Counted from the first letter of the stretch, positions 1 through 15,100 are shown. The stretch: DNA of 64,000 bases from Serripes groenlandicus (GCA_031761405.1 JASEVX010000001.1:42541359-42605358); one strand, 5' to 3'. Program-made: numbers and translations. Notes: generated by a model not told the origin, from the sequence alone.

Positions 1-243
1 CTAATTATCACACCAAGATTACATATTTCTTAATTAGGTGGCACAAACTACACGTTATTTCTTTGATGATGTTATGTGCGAAAATATGCGTTGTCGCGTG
101 ATCCTTTAATCCTTTGTATTCTTTAATATATTATTTCTAAGTGAAGGAGAATTCTTTGTTGTTATATAAACATTTAAGGTTGTTAAAACTGTTTTCATCT
201 GCTACACGTTCATCGTTCCCGTCTGAGTTCCTAGTTAATTGCC

Positions 244-517
244 GAATCCCGGTAGTTCAGTCGGTAACGATCCGGGCTGTCAATCCGGGGGTCGTGAGTT
301 CGAATCCCAACTCGGCCAACTTTCTTTCCGACGTTTGACAAAAGTCAATGCGCCATTCGTCTTCCACCAATGGGCTAAGTCTATGTGGAAAAGCAGCCAG
401 TTGCTTGGGAAGATTGTTGTGAGAAAACCAGGAAACACATGAGTAGGTGAACTGGCAGCCGTGATATGACTGAGAAATTGTTAAAAACGGCGTTAAACCC
501 CAATTAATCAATCAATA
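244..517 (+). repeat. tRNA-derived SINE (family S1)
   Basis: The tRNA-like head has a B-box-like GAGTTCGAATCCC. The body contains CTTCCACCAATGGG and GTGATATGACTGA, then GGCGTTAAACCCCAAT and an (ATCA)n tail. Same body as the copies at 13686, 26976, 51065 and 54985. Confidence 0.85.
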
Positions 518-699
518 ATTTTATTCACCAATATAAAAACTAGTTTAGCAGAGGCTTATGATGTGCTCAGGTGAGCTAATAAAACAAACAGAAGTTGTGT
601 TTTGTTCTTTTTAATCAATGTCATAATAAATGATAACAACATGTTTCTTTGAGATGATTGACAACAAGCACCATTATGTAACACAACACTGTACAAGGG

Positions 700-745
700 A
701 CACACACACATATATATATATATATACACACACATACACAGTCGT
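700..745. repeat. CA/TA microsatellite
   Basis: Simple run of (CA)n(TA)n(CA)n in an RBM25 intron. Confidence 0.9.
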
Positions 746-1069
746 CTTCTTTCTTTTCCTGACATCCTGTAAAATTAGAAAAATGTCACTTGAATATCAG
801 AATGAGGTATCAAAATATAATAATAGTACATACTTGGAAAAAAAAGTTCACACAAAAACAATTATCTCAAGCTTAAATTAGTATAAATTTCTGAGGACTG
901 CTAAACTACATGTTCCCCCTTTCCTTGCATAAGAAGGTATTACATGTAGGACCCTGTAACTGTTGATTTTGGCCAAAATTATAGCTCAAAATCACTTCAA
1001 ACTTTCAAAATAATTTAAAGATCATGTCTTGGGCATTAAATATATCTCACCATGCAAGTTGGAAGTAAC

Positions 1070-1715
1070 TACACATTGAAAACTGTTTTCTAAATATCAA
1101 CGTATTGTGCCAATAAAACACCATTTTTCTTTAGATTTTTAACAGGTCACAACATGAAAATACGGATGAAATATGAAAATCTAAGACATAAGTAGGAGAA
1201 TCTCCAATATAAAACAGTTTCAAAATATCAACGTATCGTGCAAAAAAATTTACATTTTAAACAGGTCAAAACATGAAAATACGGATGAAATATGAAAATC
1301 TAAGACATAAGTAGGAGAATCTCCAATATAAAACAGTTTCAAAATATTAACGTATCGTGCAAAAAAAATTAACATTTTAAACAGGTCAAAACATGAAAAT
1401 ACGGATGAAATATGAAAATCTAAGACATAGACATCATAAATTAGACTTAAATATAAAAGAAAAAAGCCGCTATTTTAGTCCCATAAACACCATGCAAGTA
1501 GAAGAATCTCCAATATAAAACAGTTTCAAAATATCAACGTATCGTGCAAAAAAAAAAAAAAAAAAATTCTTTACATTTTAAACAGGTCAAAACATGAAAA
1601 TACGGATGAAATACGAAAATCTAAGACATAGACATCATAAATTAGACTTAAATATAAAAGAAAAAAGCCGCTATTTCAGTCCCATAAACACCATGCAAGT
1701 AGGAGAATCTCCGAA
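1070..1715. repeat. Intronic tandem repeat, ~120-bp unit with ~200-bp variant
   Basis: The string CAGGTCAAAACATGAAAAT recurs near 1143, 1261, 1381 and 1582. Spacings of 119, 120 and 201 bp show a basic unit and a longer unit carrying an extra ~80-bp block (AGCCGCTATTT...CATGCAAGTA). Poly-A tract at ~1550-1566. No coding capacity. Confidence 0.85.
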
Positions 1716-2009
1716 AAAAGTAGATTTTCAGCTTTCGGCGATTACAGTAATGGCGTAAACAATGTCGTTCATATCAAAGTAAACTTTCAAATATGAAAAA
1801 CCACCTAAAAAAGAAATGTCAGGACAAAATACTTTCATGCAAAGAAAAAAGAATACTTGCATTACATCAAGGATTACTTTGTTGGTAACATTGATGGATA
1901 AACATTTAGATATACGTAGTTTTATAACTTGATCGTTTTCTTCTGTTTTCCAAAATGGCGGGTTCCCCGGATGTTGGTCACGTGATACTATACAGCTTAT
2001 TTCGCGCAC

Positions 2010-2711
2010 TGTGCTCGATTCTAGACCATACTATTTGAAAGACCCTGATGCAAGGGACTATCATGCAAATATCTCAGTAACCACTCATGGGATTGCTTTC
2101 AAACTACACTCACTTATTAGACATCATCAAATGACCTTGCAGGACAATCCAAAAACTTTACATCAGGTTTTGACACAATTATGCCCTTCTTTGGACTTAG
2201 AAAGTTTGGTTAAAGTTTTGCATGCAAGGTACTATCATGGATATATTTCAGTAACCAATGATATTGACTTGAAACTTCATATATGTTTTCAGGGGTTTCT
2301 GGCAGTCTAATTAGATAACTCTTGTATGAATTTAGTAAAAAATTATGGGCCTTGTTTGACTTTGAAAATTTAGTTAAAGTTTTGCATGCAAGGTACTATC
2401 ATACACATATCTCAATTACCACTCAGGGATTGATTTAAAACTTCAATATAGTCTTTAAATGTATCAAAAAATCAGGTTATGTAACTCCTGACTGATTTTA
2501 TTATAAATTATGGCCCTTGTTGAAGTTAGAAATTTAGGTTAATGTTTTGTTTGCATGGCCTTTTCTCACAAACAGCAGATGCTCTTCAAACAAGACTTAT
2601 CCAACTTGATTTATATTACTATATTATCAAGCCACTATCTCAGTTACAACTGTTGACTATAGTATCAAATGGCCAAATAGTCGAGCATGCTGTTTTGCAG
2701 ACAGCTCTTGT
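2010..2711 (+). mobile_element. Helitron2-like non-autonomous element, 5'-truncated (family H3)
   Basis: Internal degenerate ~170-bp repeats (GTTTTGCATGCAAGG). The 3' end has hairpin GCTGT...ACAGC followed by CTCTTGTTT. Related to 21570-22478. Lies in an RBM25 intron. Confidence 0.6.
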
Positions 2712-2930
2712 TTATTGGAATAATTGATCTGTTTAAATGTAAATGATGACAAACCATGTTTAAACCTTTTATTTGATATGATCAATTTTTTTGCCAAAAA
2801 GGTGTGTTGTTTTCTTAAAAGATAAATACAAATATGTACAGTTGGATAACTGTGTTAATTTAAATGTTGATATCAAATTATGCATTTAGCTACATGCAAA
2901 GTCATGCACTGATTAAACTTGTATGCATAG

Positions 2931-3180
2931 GTGAAAGTCGATGCTAAAACAAAGACACTCCTCGATGAATGGAGAAAGAAGAAAAAGGATAGTGAAAAAC
3001 TCAAGGAAGATGAGAATGGCGAAAGTAAAGAAGATGGTGAGGTGGGAAAGGAAGATTCTGAAGATGAACTGGATGAGTTTACAAAGAGGGAAGACAGAGT
3101 TGCTAAAGCTGGTCTGGATGCAATTATGAGAGAGTACGCTTTTGAACTGGCAAAAGAACCAACAGGTTCCAAACCTGCTG
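2931..3180 (+). CDS. RBM25: RBM25 exon: end of RRM and acidic/Lys linker
   Basis: Acceptor gcatag, donor gtaaga. Encodes VKVDAKTKTLLDEWRKKKK, then an acidic stretch and REYAFELAKEPTG. Begins in phase 0 and leaves one base (g) for the next exon. Matches the family segment just after the RRM. Confidence 0.9.
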
Positions 3181-6100
3181 GTAAGATTTATGGTATAGGG
3201 CAATATTATTTGGTTTTTAATCCTCCATTTCCCACTTACATATATGCTTTCTGATGCCTCTGCGGCAAAGGACTTTTGAAAACATTGTGACAATAGGAGA
3301 AATTGCTCATCACAAGCAATATGGTTAAATCCATATCAACTGCAAGCATTGTTTGCATTAAGGAATAGATAACTTCCCTCTGAAGAGTTCAAATTGTTGA
3401 ACGGAACTGGTCAGGGTAATTAAGTCAACTTTGAAGCATGTTTCCTTTGGCTCACTTCAGCGAAATTCTCTTATTGTCGGTGCTCTAACGAATTATTTCT
3501 TATCCTTTTTTAGCTTACCTGAGCTTTGCTCAAGGTGAGTTATTGTGATTGCCTTTTGTCCGGCGTCCATCATGCGTCAACTTCTTCTCCTCAGTAACCA
3601 GTGGGTCAATTGGGATGAAACTTCACAGAAAGCATCCTCTCAATGACCTCACCAGATTTCCTTCAAATTTTTAGGATCCATGCAGAATTCTGGTTTCCTT
3701 GGCAACAAAATGAAAAAAAAATCAAAATTCTTCTTCTCCCAAACTGGTCGGCAGATTTTCAAATAATTTTGTAGAAATGTTCCTTGGATGACCCTCTATC
3801 AGATTCCTTCAAGCCATGTTGATTGGTCGAAAAACATGGCCGCCAGGGGGGGGGGGGGGGGGGGGGGCTATTTTGCCTTATATGGCTATAGTGAAAACTT
3901 AAAAAATCTTCTTCTCCCAAACTGGTTGGCAGATTTCCAAATAATTTTGTAGAAAGGCTCCATGGATGACCCTCTATCAGATTCCTTCAAGCCATGTTGA
4001 TTGTTCGAAAAACATGACCGCCAGGGGGGGGGGGGGGGGGGGGGGCGGGGCTATTTTGCCTTATATGGCTATAGTGAAAACTTAAAAAAATCTTCTCCTC
4101 CGAAACTTCAGGTCGATTTTCAAATTATTTTGTAGAAATGTTCCTTGGATGACCCTCTATCAGATTCCTTCAAGCCATGTAGATTATTCGAAAAACATGG
4201 CCGCCAGGGGGGGCGGGGCTATTTGGCCTTATATGGCTATAGTGAAAACTTAAAAAATCTTCTTCTCTGAAAGTTTCAGGCCGATTTTCAAATAATTTTG
4301 TAGAAATGTTCCTTAAGTGACCCACTATCAGATTCCTTCAAGCCATGTTGATTGGTCGAAAAAAAAATGGCCACCAGTGGGCAGGGCTATTTTGCATTAT
4401 ATGGCTATAGTGAAAACTTAAAAAATCTTCTTCTCCAAAAGTGTCAGGCTGATTTTCAAATAATTTTGTAGAAATGTTCCTAGGGTGACCCTCTATCATA
4501 TTCCCAAATTGTTTGGTAGGAAACTATGGCCGCCAGGGGGCGGGGCTTATATAGCTAAAGTGAAGAAAAAAAAATCAGGTGAGCGATCCAGGGCCATCAT
4601 GGCCCTCTTGTTTTAATGAAACTTAAATCATATGTTCACAAGCATCACCTCTTGTACAAAATTGCATTCCACCGACCTATGTCAAAGGTCAAGGTCACAA
4701 CAACTATACGTTTATACAAAACTATGTCATCACTCATGTACTTGAAGGGGTTTGCATTTTACCTGAGTTAGGCCAAAAGGCAAGGTCACAGTGACTATTA
4801 CATGTCTAAATGAAATGACTTTATTGCTCTAGCTCTCTTATTTGGGGACACATTTTCTCCATATTTCATACACTGGTTTATTATGTGAGCTTGGACAGGT
4901 TATGTCTTCACTGACCTAGGTCAAATGTCAAGGTCACAGTGATTATAATACATCTGTATGGAAAAACACTGCAAGGAGATTTGTTTTGTGATATGACTGA
5001 GCAATTGTTGAAAACGGCATTAAACCCCAATCAATAAAAAATGAGATTATATGTTCAAAGGACTATAAAGTCTTACTTCAGATTGTTCTTATCAATTAAA
5101 GCCTACAAACTGTTTATAGGACTATATTTAGTTTCAGAAAGGGAAGTGGTGTTCTGTCTTGCCCGCAAGACTTCAGTAACTTTTGGTGTATGAGCCTACA
5201 ATGCAATTTATGTATATTTCCAGAAACTGTTAGTGAAATTCCTAAAGTTCCCATGCCACCATTGAAGAAAAAGGATGAATCTCAGCTGCGAGATACAGTA
5301 TGTTGAATTTTGCTTTTTTATTATTTACATTTTCAATGATAAGCTGGTGTCAAAACTTCAGTTTTAATATAAAGTGGTAAACATAATGTTTAAAACTGAA
5401 AGTGCTGGTTCGTTTTCCACCTCATTTTTAGAAATCTGCTGTAGAGATGTCACATGTTGTCTTTATCAGAGAAAACCTTCAACTGAATTACTGTAGTTCT
5501 TCAAAACACCTGACTGCTACTCGGCTCTTTCAAATCTAAAGTATCTGATACAAAATTGAGATATAATAATGCAAGACAAAGTAGAAAATGTTAACAATCA
5601 TCATCAAACACCCACGCTTGTTGACCCCACTATGCTCCAACAGCACCCTTGGGATTTTTCACTGTTGTTTTGGATACACATAAACCAATCAAAATGTTGC
5701 TTACATTTTTGATATTCTCCTACATAGATCGCAAAGAAAAATGGCAATGCCCACAGATTGTAAATATGCGTTCTGTTGATCATCTTTAAAAACTAAACAA
5801 GAATTTTCTCGTAACACAAACTATTCCCACCGCCTGTCTGCATTGATAAAACATGTCTTTTTCTCTTATCAATGCATGAACTGTTTCTTTCTGGAACTCA
5901 TGCAAAGGTAGAGTCAATATTCAAACAAGGTCGGCTTTTTTAAAGTGAAACAACAATAGATCTATTTTAGGAATCTGATTGGCTGTTAGGCCAAGTACAA
6001 CATTGTACTGCATCCAATCAGAAACAATATAATTTGCCGTCCGTCAACACAGCAAATCACTAAAGGTGTGTTTATAATGCAACAACTGCAGATTAATTTA

Positions 6101-9100
6101 TTAACTTGTTTTCAAAAAGAAAGCACTGACAGACAGTTTGATAGGCTATTTCAAAGGCTTATGTTAGTGGTTGATGAAAAAATGAAATGCTCAATATCAG
6201 AAATTATTCCTTTTACCACAATGTATGATTGTGGTTTGTGCACATGAATAATGCTATATGATTGATTGCCACGCCAATCTTTTGGATAGATTTTATGCAA
6301 GATAGAAATAGATTATGAACAGAGACTAAAAGAAAGCATAATAGTTCACATAAATAATCTACTGGTTTAATCGTGTTATTATAGAAACTGAAAGAATATT
6401 ATTGACAAAGGAGCAACATCTGTTTTTTTGTAACAATTTGCTTCTTTATTTCTGTAATGTTTTTAAAAAGCAAAACAAAGAGAAACAAAATAGAATGTGC
6501 AAGTTGCAGCAAAGCCATCTGGGACTTCCAAGACTTCCAAAATTATGACCCAGGAAGTCAGGACTTCCTGTTTCAAAAAGTTAGTGCAAGCACTGAGATG
6601 TACAGGTTGACCGTGATGTACACTGGTTCAAACTTCTAAAAGGGAGTCTTCTAGAGAGTGAATAATCTTTTGACATTATTTTTTTTACAACAGGGTCTAG
6701 ATGATCTCAATGTAGATGATGATGCTAAGGATCTCATAAACAGGGAAATACGGACTTTCCAGAAACTTACACAAGGTAACTGCTCCTTCACTATTCGATC
6801 TCATTTTAAATTTTGTATATTAATCTTTGAAGGTTATCTGTAAGTAAGTTTAATCATTTAAAGCAGACTCTGTTTTGCTCAATTCAAAACACTGATATCA
6901 GATTATTGCAAAATAGATTCATCCATACTGTAACTAAATCCTCTGAATTAGTTTGTGTTATTATTGTTGACTCATTCTTTTTTTTTTTTCTTTTTTTTTT
7001 CCAACTTCACATTTACAAATATTACAGTATGTCCCAAATTATTAACACTGTTTCAAATAGAAACTACCTTTATTATATCTAATGAATACTGAGCATAGAC
7101 TCATACCTATAGATATAAGCATTGATCAAAAAGTGCCTAGTTCTAATTTCATGAGAGCAGGATCAAAATCTGTGATTTTCCTACACACTGTATGTGTGTG
7201 AGTCCTGATTTAATATCAATGAGTCTGATAAATAAAGTTGTAAGAATTTTTTTCATAATGTATATTTAATAAGTTTCTGATAAAAAAAATAAAAAGAAGA
7301 AAGAAATCTTTTAATGCCATTGAATTTAGAAAATTTGTTAGAGGAATATATTGTGACAATTTTGCTCATGTTTTTCTGATTTATGATTGGGTTGGGTTAT
7401 GAATGTATGAAGATAGTTTGATATTGAAAAGAAGCTACAACGATGTAATGAATAAACAGATTAAGTAGGTTAATTGATTGTATGATATTGTATGCCATCT
7501 TGTCACATATTTCTATAAAAATATCAAATTAATGGCAGAGTAAAACTAAAAGTGTCCCATTTGCATTCCTTCAGTGCCCTTCTCCATTAAATAATTTACA
7601 TTACAAACAGCTTTTGTCTAAAAAATATTAATAATTTTCTCCCAATTATAAAGGCTTTTAATTGATCTATAAACAATCCAGATATAGTGTGCAGGCACCA
7701 CAGCTTTTGTTAAGTGGAAGCTTAAATTTAAAAGGAAACAATACTATGAAAATAAATCATGAAGTAATTTAGGTAGGGTAACATATACAGATTGGTTGTC
7801 CCGTCATATGTCTTATACTTTCATTTATAGATTTATCTGCAGATGCCATTTGTGTTCCTTTGAACACTCTTAATACCTTTTCTGATGGACATTAAAACCT
7901 TGTTTTGTCTTGTAAAAGGTACTATTAGATATAATAATCGTCAAAAATGAATTCTTCAAATATTAAATTCATGAATGTAAAATTCAAAGTCAAGCTTGGA
8001 ATACCTACTTAATACTTTTTGTTTTTCCTTTTTGTCTCCTACAAATCTTTGGCAATATCATTTAATTTTTATGATGAAATACCTTGGACATCTTTTGATA
8101 AATGATGATATTAACAAGTTGTATTTCATTGATCCGATAAAAAATAGATTCTGTCGAAGCCAAATGCAAGAGTTGCATCCTCGTCATGCAAAGATGTTTA
8201 AATAATATGTGAAAATTAAAGATGTGATGTGGTAAGTGTTTACAAAAATCTATTTTTGACATGTTAAGTGCAAGGATCCCCTGTAAAAGATAACAGCTCT
8301 TGTAAGTATTTATAATGCTGTCTGCAGGGCTTTATGGTGATAGCATTTATTCTGCTTTATGCAGCCGTAAACAGCAATTGTTAAGCATGATGTACGCAAC
8401 TTTGAACATCATTTGCAAACAAAGTAAATAACGATCTGCCTAGAAATTTATGCAGCTTAATCTCTATCTATAGTGTTTGCTTGGAATGCTGATAAGCCTT
8501 CAACCAAAATAATTATGTAATATCTTCTGCTGTAACATGGCTTTTTAAGTTGACAACAAAGTTTATATCACCTAACATTTTTTTTTAAATTTCACATAAG
8601 AAAATCAAATAAGACTTACCATTAGGGCTCCTTGTTGTCAAGATTTTTACGAGGTAAGTGACCCTACTGTACTTAGAAGGTTCATCGCTCCTTTTCCAAT
8701 GGATGCAGAACAAGTAGGTAACTTTACTGTATGTTTAAAAAGTATAGCTATTCATAATGGTATAAAAATCTGTGTGTTGTCTGTATTAAGATTGATTTAA
8801 GATCAAGCTCTTATTTCTTTTATAAAATATATTTGAACAATTATGATGATGCACAAGTATATTACAATTGTGAGAGTGTGTAATATATTTTCATTATAGT
8901 GATGTTTGAAATTTGCACATTTGTATCGGAGGAAACCAGGCAAACTTATCTGAAATTTCATCATGCGAAATTTTGGGCACTGCTCTGGGACAAGTGTAGA
9001 TAAAGATCTGGCTGGTATCAATGCAATATGATTCATATATGTTGGCTATAGTTTCAATGTAGTGCAGGAACAGATCAGCCTTTGAGGATTTGCAGGTTGA

Positions 9101-12100
9101 TCTTGATCTACACTAGTCATGAATTGCTTATTATTTTCCCAGAGCATAGCTTTTTTTTGCATAGGTTTTTGTTTAGTTAAATATAAGTGATGGTTAATAA
9201 TGAAGAAAGTAATGGACATCATACTTTGCAAATTTAAAACATGAAGGAAAGGGAGACAAAACCTTCATAACTACAAGTATCATTCTGAAATAGGGTAGAA
9301 CCCAAAGTATGGGGAAAGATAATAGCTTTCTGTAAGCAAAAACGCCTTAGAATGTGGAAATATTAAGTTTATTGAGACACATGTTGAAATATTAAGTTGA
9401 TTGAGACACAATATATAAGTGACAGGTACAGTCCTGTACTAGATGTCTTATGGTAATTCAACTATTCAGGTTAACACTTAAATAACTGGTGAAGCTAGCT
9501 ATACAGATGCATATTGATAAATACAACTTATTTCATGTTTGAGCAAGAAAAGGATAATTGTGTAGAACTAGTAACTCGTCACATAAATCATGTGCAATTT
9601 CTAGTTTGCTACGTATAAAATTGTATATGATTATTTTAGGGCTCAAGTACGCTACATGTTTCAGTGACTTTAGACTTTATTGTAGATACAGGTTATGTTC
9701 TTCTTATGGTAGTTTAAACATGAGAAATATCTAAATCATTCTCAATTGTCTCTATAAGAGAAGTAGAGCCACTATTGCAACCAAGTTTCTGTCGATCGTT
9801 TTCGTATTTAGATATTAACAACGTCAGTGGTGTATGGGTAGAGCTGCCATATCGGGTTGCGGAGGTCGTGGGTTCAATCCCAGGCCTTATCATACCAAAG
9901 ACCAAAAAATGTAGTAATTGCTCTCTCGCTTTGGCACTCAGGACTGTTGAGAAAGCATTACAAATGTCTCACTGGTGGTCAGTATAAAAGGACTAGTAGA
10001 ACTAGTAACTTGCCCTTGGAATGCCTTGATATAATTGTATAAAGTGGTATAATACAAACAAAGCAAAAGGTATTTAGATAGCTCTGTTTATGTGATGATG
10101 CGTAATATGTATTTATTCTTCCAGAAGGTAACTCAGACAAACTTGTTACAACTCACATGAGGTCATAGTTCATAGAAAGTATCTATGATAGAGACCAAAA
10201 AATGTAAATTTGCAAGAATATATATTTCAGGATACTACTTTCACTGTCAGTAGAAATGAATGCTATTTTAATTATTAAACTGTTGCATCTAACCATTTGA
10301 TACATGTATTTATCAATAGGCAATACAAACTGTTTTATAAATGTGTGGTTAAACTCTTTACCTGAGATGATTTGTTCTTTTCCAAGTTTTAAAGCATCTG
10401 AAGAAAAGCATACATAAAAAGTTTAAAATGATGGTGGGAAAATAAGAAATTGTTTCTTCTGAGCAATCTCTCCTTCTCTCAATCTTCGCCAATGAATTTG
10501 AATAAAGTAATTTGTATCAGGGAATGACTGAAAATTTAATAAATGAGTGGTGCAAAAAAAGCAACATAAAAGCATTTGCGATCAATGTTGATCCAGATCA
10601 GCCAGCGTATCTAAGCAGTCTGATCTGGCTCAGCACTGTGAAACAATATCCATTTGGTTCCTAAACATGGATGAGCAGACAAGAATTGTCTAATTATGTT
10701 AAGGTTGGCTTAAGCACATCACTACTCAAATATGAAAGAGATTGTAGGAAGCTGGTAAGACATTGTGTAGGTAGTATCGAAATGTTGCATGTAATTGGGC
10801 TTGTAAAGGTTACAGGTTCATGTTACACTGTTGGCCCTTTCAGGATGAGGATGAGGAAGATGAGCAAGAGCGTGACAGGGAAAGAGAAAGGGAGAAAAGA
10901 ATGATTGATGAACGAAGACGCAAGGATAAAGAAAAAGAAATGATGCGTCTGAAGGAAATGGAGGAGCGGTATAGAAAGGAGAACGAAAAAGTTCGCCGTA
11001 GGGAAAGTAGAAGTCGATCAAGGTCCAGTTCAAGGGGTAGATCAGCTAGAAGGTCCAGATCACGAGATAGATATGCTGATAGGTATGGAATTGATTCCTT
11101 CTTCAGTCAGCTTTTCATGTTCAATTACAACCTAACATTTCACAAAATAGATATTGTGAATAGGTGAACTGCAAATCCATAGGGCTATTTTTGTTTTGCC
11201 TCCCTTTAGTTCAAATTTATTTATTTTAAATTGATTGTTAAACATGCATGTTTATATGAGTCACACTTGATGTCTGCTACCTGGAGACTTGAGCATTACT
11301 CATTCCATTTGTGTGAGGGAAATCCTAACGCTAGATCCCACTCATCAGAAACTTCTAACTCTGGACTTTTGGTACGAAGAGGCCGACACTCGGGGGCAGG
11401 GTGTCAATTTAGATTAACTTTCGATCTGTCCTTATGTCCCTCAATCTGTTTTCCATCACTCCCCACTTGGTTATTGGCAGGCAATAAATGTAATACTTTG
11501 AACACTTTGGCATTCAGGCACAGCAGAGTTAATAGAATTTAGTTTAATTTAAGATGTTAATTTATCTTAATGAATTTTTTACAGAGATAGAAAGGCAAGA
11601 GACAGAGAATTAGAAGAAGAAGAAGAGGCTTATGAAAGGAGGAAAATGGAAAAGAAAATACGGGAAAAAGAAATGGCGTATCAGGAGGTAATATGAAATT
11701 GCTCATTATCTGCCTGTGGGAAAATGTAAAAATATTTATCCTTTTAGTTGATAGACTGCCAACAACTTCTTAAAACAATATTGAAACAATTATTGATATA
11801 AATCTTTTAGATGCAGCATTCCTTAATTACACTTAAATAAAGTGGAAATATGAAAGACAACTCTGTCATTATTTACATGTTTATATTACAGCGCTTAAAA
11901 AACTGGGAATTACGAGAAAGAAAGAAAGCTAGAGAATACGAAAAAGAGAGGGAACGAGAAGAAGAAAGGAAATCCGAAGAGGTTGGTTTCAAGTTTAAAA
12001 TGACTTGTCAGTAAATCTTCAGAAATGAATACAAAATCTTGAGCACATCTGTTGCTTAAATCTTAGATTGTATTATTAAATGAGAATTTTATTTTCAAAG

Positions 12101-15100
12101 AATCACCAAAGAAATATTAGAACTCAAAATTGAGCTTATCCATTTTTAGCTCACATGAGCAAGAAGTGCTGGGTGACTTATTTTGATCACTATCTGTCGT
12201 CCATCTGTTCACAATTTATTTGAAAGAACATCTCTGAAACCACTGGGCCTCTTTAAGAGTTGTCCAAAAAATTTAACTCTATGTAGAACTTCAGTTGCTG
12301 CGGCATCAGAAAGAGGGGAAAATGCCCAAACTGTAAAAATCCTTAAGTACTGGTCTGTTTGAACATAATTTGGCACAAATGTTCCTTGAGTTACCCTCTA
12401 TTAAGTTTGTTCAAATGTGTCCGATCCGTCATCTCAATATGGCTGCAAGGTAGCGGGTTTTATTTCCTTATACGGTATATAAAAAAAATCTTCTTATCAA
12501 AAAATTACTGGCTCGATTTGAAAGTCATTTGACACAATTATTCCTTAAGTGATCCTTTACCAAGTTTGTTTAAATTTTACCAATCCTTGGAAAACATGGT
12601 GGCCATGAAGCGGGGCTTGTTTTTCTTATATGTATATGGTATGAAAACTTCAGGTCAGATTATAATAAGTTTGCACAAATGTTCCTTGGATGACCCTTTA
12701 CATATATTGTTCAAATTACTCAAATACCTTGAAAAACATGGGGCTGGGCTTGTTTCCATTATATGTATATACATAAATAGTGAAAAATTTAAAAATCTTC
12801 TTATCCAAAAGTTCCGGCCCAATTTGAAAATGATTTGACACAAACATTCCTTGGGTGACCCACTTCAGAGATTGTTTGAATTATTTTGACATGGCTGCTA
12901 GGGGACAGCGTTTTTTTCCCCCTATATTAATAAACAATCAAACTTGCGATCAGCAGCACCCCAAGGGAAATGTTAAAACTGGCTGCTTAAGACAGGTGGC
13001 TGCTGATCACAAAACTCACTACTTGGTCGAATTTGTTCAAGCTTTTGTCAGTTCACATATTATATATACAACTGCTAGAAAAGTAATCAAAAAATAAACT
13101 AAAATTGCAACTTCTTGTTGATGAATCATGCAACCATCATTCGGCACACATCAGCTGATTTCGGTACCCTACATCTAACATGTAATCAGCTATTATGCGA
13201 GTGAAAAAAACATTGTAAAATGTGTTTTTTACAGTTTGCTTTATGTATTAAACACCGATAATTTTACACCATGTGAATACGGGTCGCATGTTGTTTGACC
13301 ATTATACACAATAAGATAACAGTTAATCTCGTCAAATTAGTGTGGCCGTTGGCGGCGTTTCAAAGGGCAGTTTATAGAGTATAATTGGTTGAGAGGGATT
13401 TAAAGTGACCTTTTAAGGCCGGTGACCGCTGATTGCATGTGATCGCTCAAACAAGTTTGACTGTATAGTGAAAATTTAAAAACTTCTTGTCCAAAAGTGC
13501 TGTCTCAATATGAAATAAATTGGCACAAATGTTCGTTGAGCGGGGCCCTTTAAGATTGTTCAAAATATCCCAATCCATTTAAAAAATGACTACAAGGGAG
13601 CAGGGCTTGTTTTTGAAAATTACTTCTAAAAATTCTTATGTATCAGGTTAGCAATACAGGACCTACATTGTCTTCTTGTTCAATGTACAGTCCCGGTAGC
13701 GGCGCAGGCTGTTAATCCATTGGTTGTGAGTTCGAACGCCAGCTCGTCCAACAATCTTTCCGATGTTTGACAAAAGTCATTGTGACAAGTGTCATTCGTC
13801 TTCCACCAATGGGATATCAGTCTATGTGGAAAAGCAGCCAGTTGCTTGGAAAAAATGTTGTATGAAGTTCTGGTGTGAGAAAGCCAAGAAACATATGAGA
13901 AGGTGAACTGGCCGCCATGATATGACTGAATAATTGTTGAAAACGGCGTTAAACCCCAATCAATCAATTGTTCAATGAATGTGTTCCTTTTAAGATTTAA
14001 GAGAAGTAACTAACTCACGATCTTTATTTGATCACTCTAACTCTATAAGAGATGATTGAAGAATAATCCTAATATTTCACCAATTCCTTGTAGCTTCTTT
14101 GCTAAAATATTTTTGATATTTTCAGTCAAGGGAAGCAAGGCGACTGAGGGAGTTTTTAGAAGACTATGATGATGAAAGAGATGACCCTAAATTTTATAAG
14201 TAAGTTTTAGATGTACTCAGGTACCAACTTTGTAATTCTGTAATTAAACCCACTCAAAAGTTACAAATTGAAGGTTTGTAACAAAATCTTTATTTTGAAC
14301 AATTTATCCCTTTACCAAAAAATTTAACTGTTTAGTCTGTTTTTCAAAGAAAAAAGTTAAATTATTGTGATTCCCTTGGTGTCGTCGTCACAAAACTTTA
14401 TCCATACCTCATTTCTCAAAAACAGTTACACATATTCAAATGAAACTTGTTACACATCTTCCTAGAAACAATACACAAGTCATATTACACTGGCTTTAAT
14501 TATTCAGTTATGTCCCTTTACGGCCAAAGAGCTTTAATTTGTCCATAGCTAGAAAACCATTCAACATTTTCAAATGGAACTTGGTAAACATTTTCCTAGG
14601 AACAATCCACATATCTAACCAAGTCACATAACTCTGGCTTTAATAACTGTTCTGTAATGCCCCTTTTTTTACTAAGATAAAAAAGGACGAGCATTGGTGT
14701 TCTCCTGTTTCTTTATTTCTTTCCTTTTTATCCCTACAAAGTTTTGAATCAGACTACTTGAAAGAGCATGTCATTTTAACCCTTTTCCACATGCAGATGC
14801 ATCTTAAACTGGTCAAAAGTAGTGATCACTTCTTTCTCATCTGTCATGCTTTATACACTAGTTATATATAGTTACATGTATTCCTTCAAATACTTTTTTT
14901 TTTTCATTCTGGCTAAAAGAGAAATATGACATCCTCTTTTCCGTATCATATTTGTATGTCTGTATCTATGCTTTCCTTGGATGCCTATAGCATTTATGGA
15001 GTCCAAAAGGGTCAGGTCAAACTTGGGCGATAAGATGAAGAGTGTCATGTTTGTTGCGTTCAATATAGATGTGAAAACTATCCCTTGTGAACAGTGTAGT

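Noticed and set aside
10820..11167. 115-codon frame starting with Met at 10820 as a separate gene
   Set aside because: It is an RBM25 exon read through its donor; sequence before 10844 and after 11082 is intron.
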